A DNA stretch of 64,000 nucleotides. Origin: Procambarus clarkii. Taxonomy: Eukaryota; Arthropoda; Malacostraca; Decapoda; Cambaridae. The position numbers and the translations under genes were made by a program. The stretch lies in NCBI RefSeq assembly GCF_040958095.1, contig NC_091173.1, positions 21,540,533 to 21,604,532 on the forward strand. Reading direction: 5' to 3'. This document shows positions 44,601 to 52,577 of this stretch, piece by piece. The first letter of the stretch is position 1; each line of letters begins with the position of its first letter. The notes under the pieces are model-generated. The model saw only the letters and a list, made by a program, of their open reading frames with translations. It made no database searches and was not told the origin of the DNA.

Positions 44601-47600
44601 GCCATTGTCACAGATGGAACACTTTGCACTTAACACACCGAGCACTGTTCTACGCCAATATTGCACTTTATCGCACCAAACACTGCACTTGCCAATATTG
44701 CACGTAATCACTTCGGGCACCACACTACCCAATATTGCACTGAGTCCAAGCGAACACTTCGCTCTACAATATTGCACTGAATCACTGAGCACCGCACAGG
44801 ACGTATAACGTCACAATCGTCACACAGGGGGAATTATATACAGGGATTACGCCACTTCACCACCCCTGTCAAACATACTTAACAAGGGGTCGAATCCCGC
44901 TGGGGATGCCAATTATGTTACGGCCCTCTCGGGACGCAACGGGGTTCTTACTCTGATGTAGTTAGAGGAAGATATATATCCGGCCCCAAGCCAGTAGAGG
45001 CTATCAAGGGATGCGATCCGTGACGCAAGTAACTTAAAGGGAGTAGGGAAAGAAAGGTAAGAACTTAATATAATATAATATAACCATCACCATTTAAATA
45101 TATAAAAGTAAAACGTACACAAGGGGGAGGGGTATTAACACTTTACAAGGGGATCAACACTGTAGTCTTCTGCTGGAGACTATGGATCCTTGAAGCTAGG
45201 TGCTGAGTCCGCGGTGCTTTCTTCGTGGCCTCAAGACGTGTCCTCTGAGAACGCCGAGTCTACCCTGGCCACAGGTCAGCCACAACACAGGTCCACTGGG
45301 GGCACCGTCGTGGAGGCCGTCAACCACACGTCCAGCAGGTCTGCTGGCAGGTACTGAGCCACCAAGGCTGGCACGGCCACTCCACGAACGATAAAAGGGG
45401 TACGCCCTAGACAGGAGTCTCGTGTGATATCACCAATCACCCTCCTGTCCTCAATACCCCAGTGGATTATCGTCTCCAACCGTCGGTCCCGGGTAAATCC
45501 TTCCACTGCCACTCCACTGGCAGGCTTAACACACCACAGTGTTCTTCCGGGGGGACGACGTCACGACAGCTGCAGCAAACTTCACAGTATGGAGACTGGC
45601 TGCCTCAGGTAGACTGACTCCACTTCCATCACAGTGGTCCCAGGTCGGCTCTGTAAGCAGACACGTCATCAATAACAGGGACACTAAAACACCATACTTA
45701 CAGGCTCAGACACAAACGCCGGACATATCCACTCCATAGATGGCGTTGTAGTCTGAGCACCACCTCACCAGAGGTCAGCGGCGGCGGTGTTGGGCGCTGA
45801 ACGGGGCTGGAAACTGGCCCTCGTAGCTAGTACACGTCGTCGGTTTGGAGGGGGTTTCGGGAGCTGACCCACAGATGGCGCGGCCGTCACTGTTTAGAGA
45901 TTGGACGCTGGATCAGGGTCCGTAACACCTGGGAACCCACACGGCAGGCCCCGGGGGACGAGCTGTCCCCCCAAAGCCCCAGCCTCACAAGAAGAAACCG
46001 GGACAGCAGTGAAAATCACAAAGGAAGGGAGCCCACTGGCAGACTCATACAACACAGCTGGAGGAACAGGCTCGAATGCCCCCGTCGCTACCCCGGAAGG
46101 GGAATTCCTCGAGACCAACCGAGTCTCAAAACCATGGAAGCCCCATTCCTCAACCCCGAACCCACAGATGGTAAGGACCCGGATGCAGGGGGGGGGGGAC
46201 CCGACAAGACCACCAACCAAAACGGGGCAGCCTCGGGGCTTCTGGGTAGCAAAGAACCTAGTGCGTTGCCACCGAAACGCAACGTGCAATGCCCGTGTTA
46301 CCTGCACCCACATAGTCAGCATAAGACAGGGCAACCGAGTCACAAACAAGCAACAAAACTCGCAGCACTCGGGGCTGAAAGTGTCACCGACCCCACAGGC
46401 AGCAGACGCAAAACGGGGAGTCACACCCTGTGACAAGGGGACAGAGCAACCCTCGAACTCGCACAAGGTGAGGGGGGGACTCCGGGGGCCACATCCATCG
46501 GGCCCACGCTCCCCCTAGGGGATTCCCAGCGTCCTGAGCATTTACTATAAAAGGACTCACACTCATTTAATCCCAGACAGGGTACTGCTAACCGGCACCC
46601 AAGTCTACCAAACAACTTTCTAAGAACTGAACCCCCGGGATGTGTACACTCACAGGGACCTAGCAGTGGGAACCACCGGAAGAAAGAAGAGAACCCAATA
46701 CAAAGGAGGCAAGAACCAAAGGCAGACCCCCACCAGGTAGACAGAGAAAAAGAAAATCCCGCAAGAGGACAGCGTACCCAGGCAGAACAGAGCCGGCCGC
46801 TATGATTGGTGAAAACAAGCTGCACAGTACCCTGCACCCCTACCAGTGCAAACTGCCCCTTACCCTAAGGCGAACAAGGGAGATAGAACCCCCCATCACA
46901 CAAAGGGCGGCCGAAAACCAAACAGTAAACGGCCTAGCAGAAGCAGGACCCAAGGAACTTGTGGACGATAACCCCAAGACCCAAGGGCAGTACTTACAAG
47001 GCCCCTAGGGGAAGGAAACCCTAGGCGCATGCAGCCCCGAGTACTGGAGACTCACTCCTGGCTCACGCACCACCTAGAAGACAGACACCACACTCTTGGT
47101 ACAGTGCTGAAACAACCACTGGAGCTGGAGCACACAACCGGTGCCTTTAGCATCAGCCAAAGAACTGATGGGTGGATAGCTGGTGTGAGAGGTTTGGGGC
47201 TCCCCCTTCCCCCTCCCGGGGAGGGGGGAGCTGCTCAGACAGCGGCGCGGTGACATGTGACATCACACTAGTTTGCTCATTTTCTGTTGGGGAGTTCTAT
47301 CCACTAGTTTGGCTTTTGGTAGCAATTTTAACCCGAATAGGGGTTTGTTTTGGGACACTTATTTTTCTGGATGCTTGACCCGGTCGATGGCAGACATAGA
47401 ATGCTTCCAACCACACTGGGGTTTCTATAGGCCATTGCTCCCCTTGCCTCTTTGAGGGGGCCAGGTCCTGGCTGTGGTCCCCGGTAGGCCCTAAGAACTC
47501 CATACACATGACTGATGCCAAAGTCTGACATTAGCATATCAGCCCGAGATAGCTCCGGTGCTCCCCCCAGAAAAATATTGTATGTGACATACTTTAGCTA

Positions 47601-50600
47601 TGATGGAGCTGAGAGAAGTTGAGCAAATTATGGGCACTGAGTGATGAAGCACTAAAATATGGGCTGTATAGGATATGTACATTTAGTATGTGAAGTCTCA
47701 ATATTAAATATAATGTTAGAATTATAGCCAAAAGCCAAGCACTGGGATCATTTGCTACTTGGTGCTACTCTATTACATATATCTACCGACTTGCCCATGT
47801 ATACATGCCATTTGGTTTGGCCTTTACGGAAAATTCAACTTACATGATGTTTGCTTTATGGATTGCTGTGACCTTCTTCCTATCATGCCTTAAAGCATAT
47901 TCAAAAGCATACCGCGCAACTCGCTCTGAGCCCTTCCTGGTAATGATCTTCAGACTCTCAATGACGCCCTTCACATTCTGTAAGTACAGTATACTGAATT
48001 AGATATGATTTCTTACTATTATGTGTCTGCTTCATTTATCCCATTTACATACAATAGCAATGAATATGTTATACGGTACAAGAAGAAGCAAGTACTGTGG
48101 AGAATGTACAAGTGTGCAAAGATTTTGCTATGCATTTGAATAAATGTAATTTCAGTAATGAAATCTAAGATTTATGTACAATAGAATATACTGAACTGAC
48201 CTGACCTAGATACATAATATACAGAACTGACCTAGCCAATTTTAAAAGTGAAGTAATTGTCATAAACTACCTATATATAAAAACAAAGTAATGATAAATC
48301 TTTATAAAAGCATTAACAAGAAATGCTGGAAAAACTGATGCAGGGCCTTACCTCATGCTCAAGCATGGAGTATTCTCCTTCAGTGTTTTCACGAATGATG
48401 ACAATATCCACGCCGCTGTAGCGTGAACGGACAGAAGGGTATGTTTTACAGTGTAAAACATTTGCAAAAAGATCCAGTTCTGTGCGTAGTGAGGCATTGC
48501 GGGAGCCACAGAAAACATCACCATACTTGCTTTCTATACTGCCTGGTCAGAAATGGTATAAAAAAAAATATACATATATATTTTTAATGTATACATTTCT
48601 TAACACCAAATTTACATTCTTTCCTGCTTACAATCCATCAGCTAATCATACACATTAAAACACTTAAGGTTATCAGGGTAACTGTATTCCATTCCACCTG
48701 GCATTTTGTGATTAATTCAGCCTCTCCATTACTATCTCAAATTTTTGAGATTACATTGATTCACTTTTTAATTACTTTTAATTGGAGCTGCACTTCCTTG
48801 TAAAATTGCTGTGGCACAGCCCAAAACAGCGATGGTCAGAATGGTGTTTGAACTCGCCTAATTCTGCTTGCAGTAGGTAAAGAGTCCATATCTGTACTCT
48901 CCTGGTAACTATCAATTTAACACAATATTACAATAAGATAATTTATTTCTGGGAGAGCCCCTTGGTGGCTCCCAGTAGCTATCTCGCTGAAATTGCTACA
49001 TTAAGCCACTGGGGCTCTGCTGGAAAGAGGCCTTTCATTACATTCAATGCTGGGATTTTACGATAGGAGCTCGATAATTTAGATTCCAGTAACCTGAATC
49101 TCTAAATAATCAGAAGGAATTCATGTATGAGTTTTTATTTCTTTTATTTTACCTTTTAACTTTAATGGAAATTCTGGATATTGAGATTTGTCAAACAAAA
49201 ATCAGAATAAATTTGAACTTGTTAATTGTTTTGTCATTTCCCGGTCAAAAATTTGGCTAACTTGAATATCTGGGTAGCTCAAATAGAGGTGGGTCTCATA
49301 ATTTGGATATTAATTGATCAATTATTGTAATAATAATAATAATAATAATAATAGGATAAAAAACCCACCTTTATGTATTTGTGTATTGTAGATCTTGAAA
49401 TGTGTAGTTCATGAAAATTTACATAACCTAATCTCTGGTTATATGGATTTCTGTCCAGATATGGCAAAGTTTTGCCAGAAAATTATCCAGATGCGATTTT
49501 GGCAAGATAACCCAAATATTCAATTCAGCAGGCTTCGGATAACCAAGCTCATACAGTATTATAGGTTGAAAATAAAATTTTGCTAAGTGAAATTAGCTCA
49601 TAGGGCATGGAAAATGCATCCTGAATTAATCTCTGGTTGCAATGAATCCCTAACTCCAACGAATTAGAAGTTGGTCCCACACAGTTCATTGAATCGAGGT
49701 TGTACTGTACTCCATATGCCAGCACAGAAACATGGAATTATGACTGACCAATTTATTAAAGGTTCCAGTCAACACTGTACACAGAAATAATATTAGGTAC
49801 AGTAAATATTACTAACCTTTCAAAGCAACACCATTCCTTTTAATACAAATCAAAGCATTTGCGAATTCTTCATCAGTTGAGTTTTTTGTTATCTGAATCT
49901 CTTCAAAGTCAACAGGCACACCTGCATATCTGCAAATTTAGAACCAAGTGCATAGTACAATTACACAATTTTTGGTTCTTGGGTAGTAATCGTTATTTTC
50001 TTATTGCTAATGCCTCCGAGGTATAGAAAATGGCTATTATTTCCCCTTATTTTGCTTTGACCTTTATGCCTTGGGCAGCTTAGGGAAGATGATTGAGGGT
50101 TACCTTAACCACTGCACTGCATTAAAATAGTGTTATTATAAGTACAGAATATTATTATTAATTAGGTTTATTAGCTTTTGAGATACAGTAATGTTCATGT
50201 ATTTTGTTTAACCTTAACAATATTTGTGAACAAATATTTAAATAAATTTTTTTTGTCTCAAATACTTTATATCCTGAGCTTCAATGACTCTGGTGGCAAC
50301 AAAAAGACAAGTTTCTTACCTAAAGATATTCTTAACATAGCCCATCATTTCTGGGCCAATACCATCTCCAGGCAACATGGTGACTGTGAAGCGTCCACCA
50401 TACTGAGCCACCGGGAAGGGCTTGGACTGTGTGAAACAAAATTTATCAACCAATAATTGCAGGAACAATAATAATGAGTGTAACACTACTGCACTTAATC
50501 ACAGTACTGTTATTTATATTTATTTATATATACAGTATATATATTATATAAATAGCATATATATATATAGCAATTAGCATAGTACTGTATTGTACTGTAT

Positions 50601-50692
50601 TAGCAAACTATGCTAAATTCAGGAAAAGATGAAGCCCTGCACAGTAGGGTACTTACTGCAGTAAATGTTCTTCTCTGACAGACATTTGGAAC
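32251..50692 (-). CDS. IDH3G: NAD-dependent isocitrate dehydrogenase, gamma subunit (mitochondrial); first exon not found
   Basis: Eight exons join in phase: 50692-50657, 50426-50320, 49929-49817, 48542-48352, 47977-47844, 36153-35922, 34135-33949 and 32336-32251. They give 361 residues; human IDH3G is 393, so about 30 N-terminal residues (transit peptide) are missing. Landmarks are [97 protein letters not shown] and [19 protein letters not shown]. Family knowledge: IDH3 is an alpha2-beta-gamma complex in the matrix that oxidises isocitrate to 2-oxoglutarate in the citric acid cycle; gamma is regulatory. The C-terminus (HT.DLGGQ) favours gamma over beta. The 11.7-kb intron between 36153 and 47844 is filled with repeats, including an intact LTR element in sense orientation. 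Confidence 0.95.
32337..33164. other. IDH3G intron 8, unannotated part
   Basis: No exon. A GC-balanced patch at 32600-33120 shows no recognised element. Confidence 0.4.
33165..33375 (-). pseudogene. LINE family B reverse-transcriptase tail fragment
   Basis: The minus strand reads [16 protein letters not shown] and, after a frame change, [20 protein letters not shown]. This equals the C-terminus of the better copy at 62076-62771 ([31 protein letters not shown]). It abuts an R-family repeat. Confidence 0.75.
33376..33812 (+). repeat. R-family repeat, copy 1
   Basis: Starts with a GC hairpin (GGGGCTCCCCC ... CCCGGGGAGGGG). It continues through TTTCTGGGTGCCTAACCCGG, TCGATGGCAGACAT and AGCATATCAGCCTGG, and ends GACGGGGCTCCCCCCAGAAA. 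The last 330 bases are shared with copies at 35590-35905, 36490-36811 (inverted), 47241-47572 and 56755-56992. Confidence 0.75.
33949..34135 (-). CDS. IDH3G: IDH3G exon 8
   Basis: 187 nt. Encodes [20 protein letters not shown] through [12 protein letters not shown] plus one base; acceptor TTTTTCAG. Confidence 0.96.
34389..35905 (+). repeat. R-family repeat, copy 2 (long)
   Basis: Positions 34389-35290 are G/T-rich (for example GCCTGGTGGGGGTCTGCCTA). They match the reverse complement of 45933-46800. The GC hairpin region and shared 330-base end (35591-35905) match 46976-47572 in direct orientation. The parts are thus arranged differently in the two copies. No intact ORF recognised. Confidence 0.65.
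35922..36153 (-). CDS. IDH3G: IDH3G exon 7
   Basis: 232 nt. Starts with G of the methionine codon, then [14 protein letters not shown] through [17 protein letters not shown]; donor GTGAGT. Confidence 0.96.
37783..38073 (+). mobile_element. Second tRNA-derived SINE family, full length with poly-A tail
   Basis: The head GTCTCCGTGGTGTAGTGGTA (A box TGGTGTAGTGG) and B box GGGTTCGTATCC are about 45 bases apart, as in a tRNA promoter. The body contains AAACGCTACGCGTACTAGTG and ends in about 25 A residues (to 38073). A 3' fragment of the same family is at 54585-54687. It interrupts the R repeat and so is younger than it. Confidence 0.85.
38529..38610 (+). repeat. GA microsatellite followed by poly-A
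   Basis: About 45 bases of GA repeat, then about 36 A residues. The run makes open frames of pure ER/RE or LS repeats that are not genes. Confidence 0.95.
38836..39847 (-). repeat. 3' LTR of the retrotransposon
   Basis: 1012 bp, offset exactly 6080 bases from the other LTR. By inspection every line compared is identical. On the minus strand it follows the polypurine tract. Confidence 0.95.
39848..39860 (-). other. Polypurine tract
   Basis: On the minus strand TTGGTGGGGAGG directly precedes the 3' LTR; such a tract primes plus-strand DNA synthesis. Confidence 0.8.
39917..44605 (-). CDS. Gag-Pol polyprotein, 1562 residues, single open frame
   Basis: Start ATG at 44605-44603 (MADKATIDD); the frame is open upstream only to a GTG. 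Order of parts: Gag with a strongly charged coiled-coil-like stretch of R/E/K repeats (about residues 110-220); retroviral-type Gag core; CCHC zinc knuckle [14 protein letters not shown] (442-455); aspartic protease DSG (510-512); integrase with HHCC finger (His 726 and 733, Cys 763 and 766) and catalytic D797, D856, E892 (D-D-35-E); a GPY/F-like end (RFVGPYPV); then reverse transcriptase with YIDD at 1296-1299; and RNase H starting VDASDYGLG (D1445), ending VVADALSRI. All catalytic residues are present. Integrase before reverse transcriptase is the notable feature. No separate gag and pol frames, so a fused polyprotein is inferred. Confidence 0.95.
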   Translation of the reverse strand: MADKATIDDLDDVQAFLNRVDCLARLKYLSKPELVLVSAYLEIKIRASDSRVEILSKVHRHLKAEEKQEGETPSTREGEEIASTEKEDKGSDIDSDAGELNISFLTVKMRALEINREIEWKKLELERELKDKEMEMKDKEMAMRRLELEERKEEREREEKREREEREREEKREREEREREERREEREREERREREEREREREERQRQHELEVLRLGAGQRQTGVSGFDPVRNIKMVPKFNEREVSKFFAAFEKVAASLEWPRENWAIMIQSVLTGKAQIAYSTLSLDDSGDYDMVKKVVLMAYQLVPEAYRQKFRNLKKTSEHTFTEFATIKERLFQEWCASRKVETKEDLEQLILLEDFKDCLSGDLKTYLEEQQVETLSAAATMAEEYILTHRPSARYVPKTYSRYPAKHKPEDRTAPRSTAKSTSDSPRRFSPKRDVLCWTCGKRGHIAAKCRSSSGNNPRREVMLMNSIVPPTSTQEKRKGLFAPYTSQGYVASGLASTPVVILRDSGAAQSLILETSLPEGISADEMQKVILGGFPSTLYVAPLVQVHLDSQHFKGECRLAVVNSLPIEGIDVILANDLALGLLPNCPLVVDIPGREETSPIAAVQTRSQAHLHAPLDLNSLFDSPPIPQVTSSHTPVPPVQMPVPERWTRAQLIEEQKKDPQVRKLADTVDSPTKGGDLYVWSSGVLCRRHPPKYPQSRAVGDQIVVPAVFRSKLLETAHANRFAGHGGISKTFHRLAKGFYWPHMKEEVRHFCKTCHACQVAGKANQPVPKAPLYPIPSIGEPFEHLILDIVGPLPPATSGVKYLLTILDRVSRYPEAIPLKTITAKVLVKQLLWFISRYGLPKTIQTDQGSNFMSHLFRQQIADLGIRQVTSSAYHPESQGALERFHQTLKGMLRKFCYDRQSKWVEELPYLLFAVRSVPNESIGISPFEMIFGHSVRGPLEVARDHWLNVETNEDIVDWLSTNKGRLFSAWEMATRTLESTQRTIKSRYDRRTKQREFQIGDLVLVCTPTITGSLSARFVGPYPVVKKVTNLNYLLSTPDRRKKETLVHVNMIKRYEGRDTLPVTLVTTNDDIEEEEEVLTNSDILLNLQAKLTHVAEGHQSSLLRMIRQYKPIFDDVPGLTSVMRHDVELEEGVRPIKQHPYRLNPLKKRVVKEEVDYMLKHHLIAPSSSPWSSPILLVPKPGMKYRLFIDYRQVNKVTVADTYPLPRVEECLDAIGRARYLTKFDLFKGYWQVPLTEKAKPISAFVTPDGLFECQVMPFGMKNAASTFQRLMGTVLRDVENTLVYIDDVLIYDVDWQDHLRHIEDFFKAMLQSGLVVNLHKSEFARTSVIFLGHKVGGGWIAPKASKIEAIVQYPTPATRKDILRFLGMAGFYRKFVPNFSSIAAPLTNLLKKGVKLIWNENCQKALESLKAILISAPILRSPSFEDRFILTVDASDYGLGSVLSQTDEKGVEHPVAYHSKKFTPSQLNYSVIEKETLALINSVQHFEVYLTSNGHPILVRTDHNPLKFLAQFKQKNLRLTRWSLHLQQYPLQIEHIKGVDNVVADALSRI
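43985..44165 (-). repeat. Low-complexity R/E/K-coding tract in gag
   Basis: The plus strand shows TCTCGTTCTTCTCTTTCTCG-type repeats; the minus strand encodes [16 protein letters not shown]-like text. It is in frame throughout. Confidence 0.9.
44890..44911 (-). other. Primer binding site
   Basis: The plus-strand text TCGAATCCCGCTGGGGATGCCA (split: TCGAATCCCGC, TGGGGATGCCA) looks like a complete tRNA 3' end: T-loop, T-stem, acceptor strand and CCA. It is four bases inside the 5' LTR. The minus strand is its complement, as required for tRNA priming. The discriminator base is G. I cannot name the tRNA. Confidence 0.85.
44916..45927 (-). repeat. 5' LTR of the retrotransposon
   Basis: 1012 bp, TGTTACGG...CCGTAACA. 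On the minus strand it should hold the promoter; an AT-rich TATATATTTAAAT lies near 45095-45110. The short open frames within are duplicated exactly in the other LTR and are not genes. Confidence 0.95.
45933..47572 (+). repeat. R-family repeat, copy 4 (continuation beyond the LTR element)
   Basis: A/C-rich 45933-46975, then the GC hairpin region (GGGGCTCCCCCTTCCCCCTC near 47197) and the shared 330-base end 47241-47572. The end is the inverted counterpart of 36490-36811, so the two ends flank the whole nest like terminal inverted repeats. Confidence 0.65.
47573..47843. other. IDH3G intron, no feature
   Basis: AT-rich; leads to exon 6. Confidence 0.4.
47844..47977 (-). CDS. IDH3G: IDH3G exon 6
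   Basis: 134 nt. Encodes [20 protein letters not shown] through [11 protein letters not shown], ending AT of the methionine codon; donor GTAAGT. Confidence 0.95.
48352..48542 (-). CDS. IDH3G: IDH3G exon 5
   Basis: 191 nt. Encodes [20 protein letters not shown], then [10 protein letters not shown] and [14 protein letters not shown]. It contains the conserved arginine/tyrosine substrate region. Confidence 0.96.
48543..49060. other. IDH3G intron 4, first part
   Basis: No exon. About 48848-48900 (CTCGCCTAATTCTGCTTGC) resembles the very 3' tail of LINE family A. Confidence 0.4.
49061..49712 (-). mobile_element. Non-autonomous DNA transposon fragment (Tigger/pogo-like end)
   Basis: Ends at about 49690-49712 with TTGAATCGAGGTTGTACTGT, the exact inverse of ACAGTACAACCTCGATTCAA at 63791-63810. 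Internal text (cttgaatatctgggtagctc, ccagatgcgattttggcaag) is decayed. An AAT microsatellite lies inside it. Confidence 0.45.
49328..49353. repeat. AAT microsatellite
   Basis: About eight AAT units. Confidence 0.9.
49817..49929 (-). CDS. IDH3G: IDH3G exon 4
   Basis: 113 nt. Encodes [20 protein letters not shown] through IKRNGVALK with a split glycine codon. Confidence 0.95.
50320..50426 (-). CDS. IDH3G: IDH3G exon 3
   Basis: 107 nt. Encodes [20 protein letters not shown], then [15 protein letters not shown]; the split arginine codon continues in the next exon. Confidence 0.95.
50657..50692 (-). CDS. IDH3G: IDH3G exon 2 (first one found), 36 nt
   Basis: Encodes [12 protein letters not shown] between acceptor TTTTCAG and donor GTAAGT, phase 0 at both ends. 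The basic QRRTFT fits the end of a mitochondrial targeting peptide. The start codon must lie in an upstream exon. Confidence 0.8.
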
Positions 50693-50747
50693 CTGAAAAG
50701 AAAGGAGGTAAATCAATCCAAGAAGCCATGGTTTACTTTGAGTACTG

Positions 50748-51168
50748 TACCTCGGTTTACGAATGCCCCGGATGACAAATTTTTTTGTATACAAAGTCAA
50801 TTTCCTCATACAATTTGACTTGGTGTATGAAGTTTGCCTCGGAATACAAGTGTCTGTTGATACATGTACGAGGTCAACTGCGTGGGTTCTGCTGGGCACG
50901 GGGCAAGGCATACTCAGTTTATTAGTGTATCCCGCCTAGTGAGGACTGCGCTTGAATTCTGTGAAGAATTTCATTTTTTTTTTTCTGAACAAAGTTCTTA
51001 GTATATATCATCATACCATGGGTCCCAAGAAAGTCTGTGGTAAAGTTTAACCTAAGAAAACAGTTGTGAGGATGACGATAGAGGAAAAACAAGAGATTAT
51101 AGCTACGAGCTATAGCAGGCCGTTGCATTAACCTTTTTAATGACAATGTGATGTCTCACTACAGACAA
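50748..51168 (+). pseudogene. Tigger element, internally deleted
   Basis: Begins with the terminal repeat TACCTCGGTTTACGAATGCC. From 51018 ATGGGTCCCAAGAAAG encodes the transposase N-terminus (MGPKKVCG, stop, then VVRMTIEEKQEIIA). At about 51108 it jumps to the C-terminal segment also present at 11680-11720 (NLFNDNVM). Almost the whole protein in between is deleted, and the copy stops where a SINE tail is joined. It lies just upstream of IDH3G exon 2. Confidence 0.8.
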
Positions 51169-51262
51169 TCTTGAGGTTATCTTGAGATGATTTCGGGGCT
51201 TAGCGTTCCCAGTTCCTAACATGTATGAATACATACTGGCTTCCTGTCCCCCAACACAATGA
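51168..51262 (-). mobile_element. SINE 3' end fragment
   Basis: TCTTGAGGTTATCTTGAGAT, then TTCGGGGCTTAGCG, is the reverse complement of the SINE tail at 60940-60978. Confidence 0.65.
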
Positions 51263-51509
51263 ACTTTTATAGGCTGATTTTATGTTGCATGGCCAAATTG
51301 TACAAAATACATTTTGCACATATATTGCTTACCAATTTTAAAACAGCATATAATACATTAGGATAGGTGGATTCTATTGGATTCACTACTTCAGTATTCA
51401 AAATGATTGTTACGACCCTGGGTACGACCCACGACTGCAATCACAATGTCAGTGACGTCACATCTCACACACAGTGCATATACAAATCACAAACTTACTT
51501 TCATTTGAT

Positions 51510-51600
51510 TGATTAGACTAGGCTACGTTATGCTGGATTGGGCCGAGTTAGGCCGAGCTGGGTTGGGTTGGGCTAGGTTGGGCTCGGCTATAAAAGGCTT
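51510..51600. repeat. Degenerate GGTTGGGC low-complexity tract
   Basis: Loose repeats of GGTTGGGCTA and GGCCGAG. The complementary-type tract AACCTAACCC-like is at 53335-53445. Confidence 0.7.
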
Positions 51601-51699
51601 AGTACAAGAAAACAAATCCCTTGATGAAGGCTTATGCACAAAATGCCTTGAAACCAAACTATCTCAGTCATTATCTGACAGGAACGTTTAGTACCACGA

Positions 51700-51880
51700 C
51701 GAGTGCTTCGTAGTACAGTCGAGTTCACTCTTCTCGCACTCCAGAATTCTGGGTTTGAATCCTGAGCAGGACAGAAATGGTTGGGCGCGTTTCCTATCAC
51801 CTAATGTCATTTTTCATCTTGCAGTAAATAAGTACCCATGAGTTTTAGTCAGCTTCATAATAATAATAATTCATTGTGTT
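51700..51880 (+). mobile_element. tRNA-derived SINE copy
   Basis: B-box-like GGGTTTGAATCCTGAGCAGG, then acagaaatggttgggcgcgt and GCAGTAAATAAGTACCCATG. Diverged copy of the 60729 family. Confidence 0.65.
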
Positions 51881-51949
51881 GTGGGACAGGCAACCAAAGT
51901 GTGTTTATACACATTAGGGTTAAATCAAGGGGTCCATGCGGGTTCGAAT

Positions 51950-52115
51950 TACAGGACCCCTGACCCTGGATGCAACCCCACAATAAGCTGTAACTCCCGG
52001 GTACCTACTTACTGTCAGGCGAACAGGCGCATTAGGTAATAGAAAATGTGCCCCACCACTTGTGTCTCACCCGGGAATCGAACCAAACCAGGAATTCTTG
52101 ATTGTGAGTCGAGAA
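51950..52115 (-). mobile_element. tRNA-derived SINE copy (minus)
   Basis: AACTCCCGGGTACCTACTTA, then CTGTCAGGCGAACAGGCGCA and CCCGGGAATCGAACC, reverse of the SINE body and B box. Confidence 0.7.
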
Positions 52116-52577
52116 TGACCCCTCAACCTAACTTGTTGAGGTTACATCCTGGGAGTCAGTAATTCGACCTTGGGGGGGGGGGGGGCGGGGTACCTTTATA
52201 TATGCCTAACGTGTACTATATGTATATACTGGCTGCCTGTCACTCCACACAATGAATTAACTGAATTATAAACATTTCGAAATGTTGCAGACGACGCATT
52301 CCTCTCCCACTCAACTATACTATGTAACACAATATGTCAGAAATGAGTGACATGAACCCGTATACAGAGTGTACTTGTAAACACAAGTACCTGTGTGAGA
52401 GCTCTCGCCCCCTGCAGGAGAGGGCTCATCTTGGAGAAACAGGTCGCGGTCCGAGCCAGAGAAGCCATTGGAACGGATACAGGTCACTTGGTACACAAGG
52501 CGGGTCGCACATTTTGGATACAAGACACTCCGTACATTGACAACATCGTACACTAATATTTTTACCACTTCGGACAC

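Larger units (their letters stand above)
38836..45927 (-). mobile_element. Intact Ty3/gypsy LTR retrotransposon with integrase before reverse transcriptase (Gmr1-like order)
   Basis: A 7092-bp element on the minus strand. Both LTRs are 1012 bp, start TGTTACGG and end CCGTAACA, and appear identical. The target duplication CCTGG is at 38831-38835 and 45928-45932. A primer binding site (44890-44911), polypurine tract (39848-39860) and a single gag-pol frame (44605-39917) are all present. The pol order is protease, integrase, reverse transcriptase, RNase H. That order defines the Gmr1 group within Ty3/gypsy, described by Goodwin and Poulter in deuterostomes. Uninterrupted coding and matching LTRs point to a very recent insertion. 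It lies in an IDH3G intron, sense to the gene, within an R-family repeat. Confidence 0.95.
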
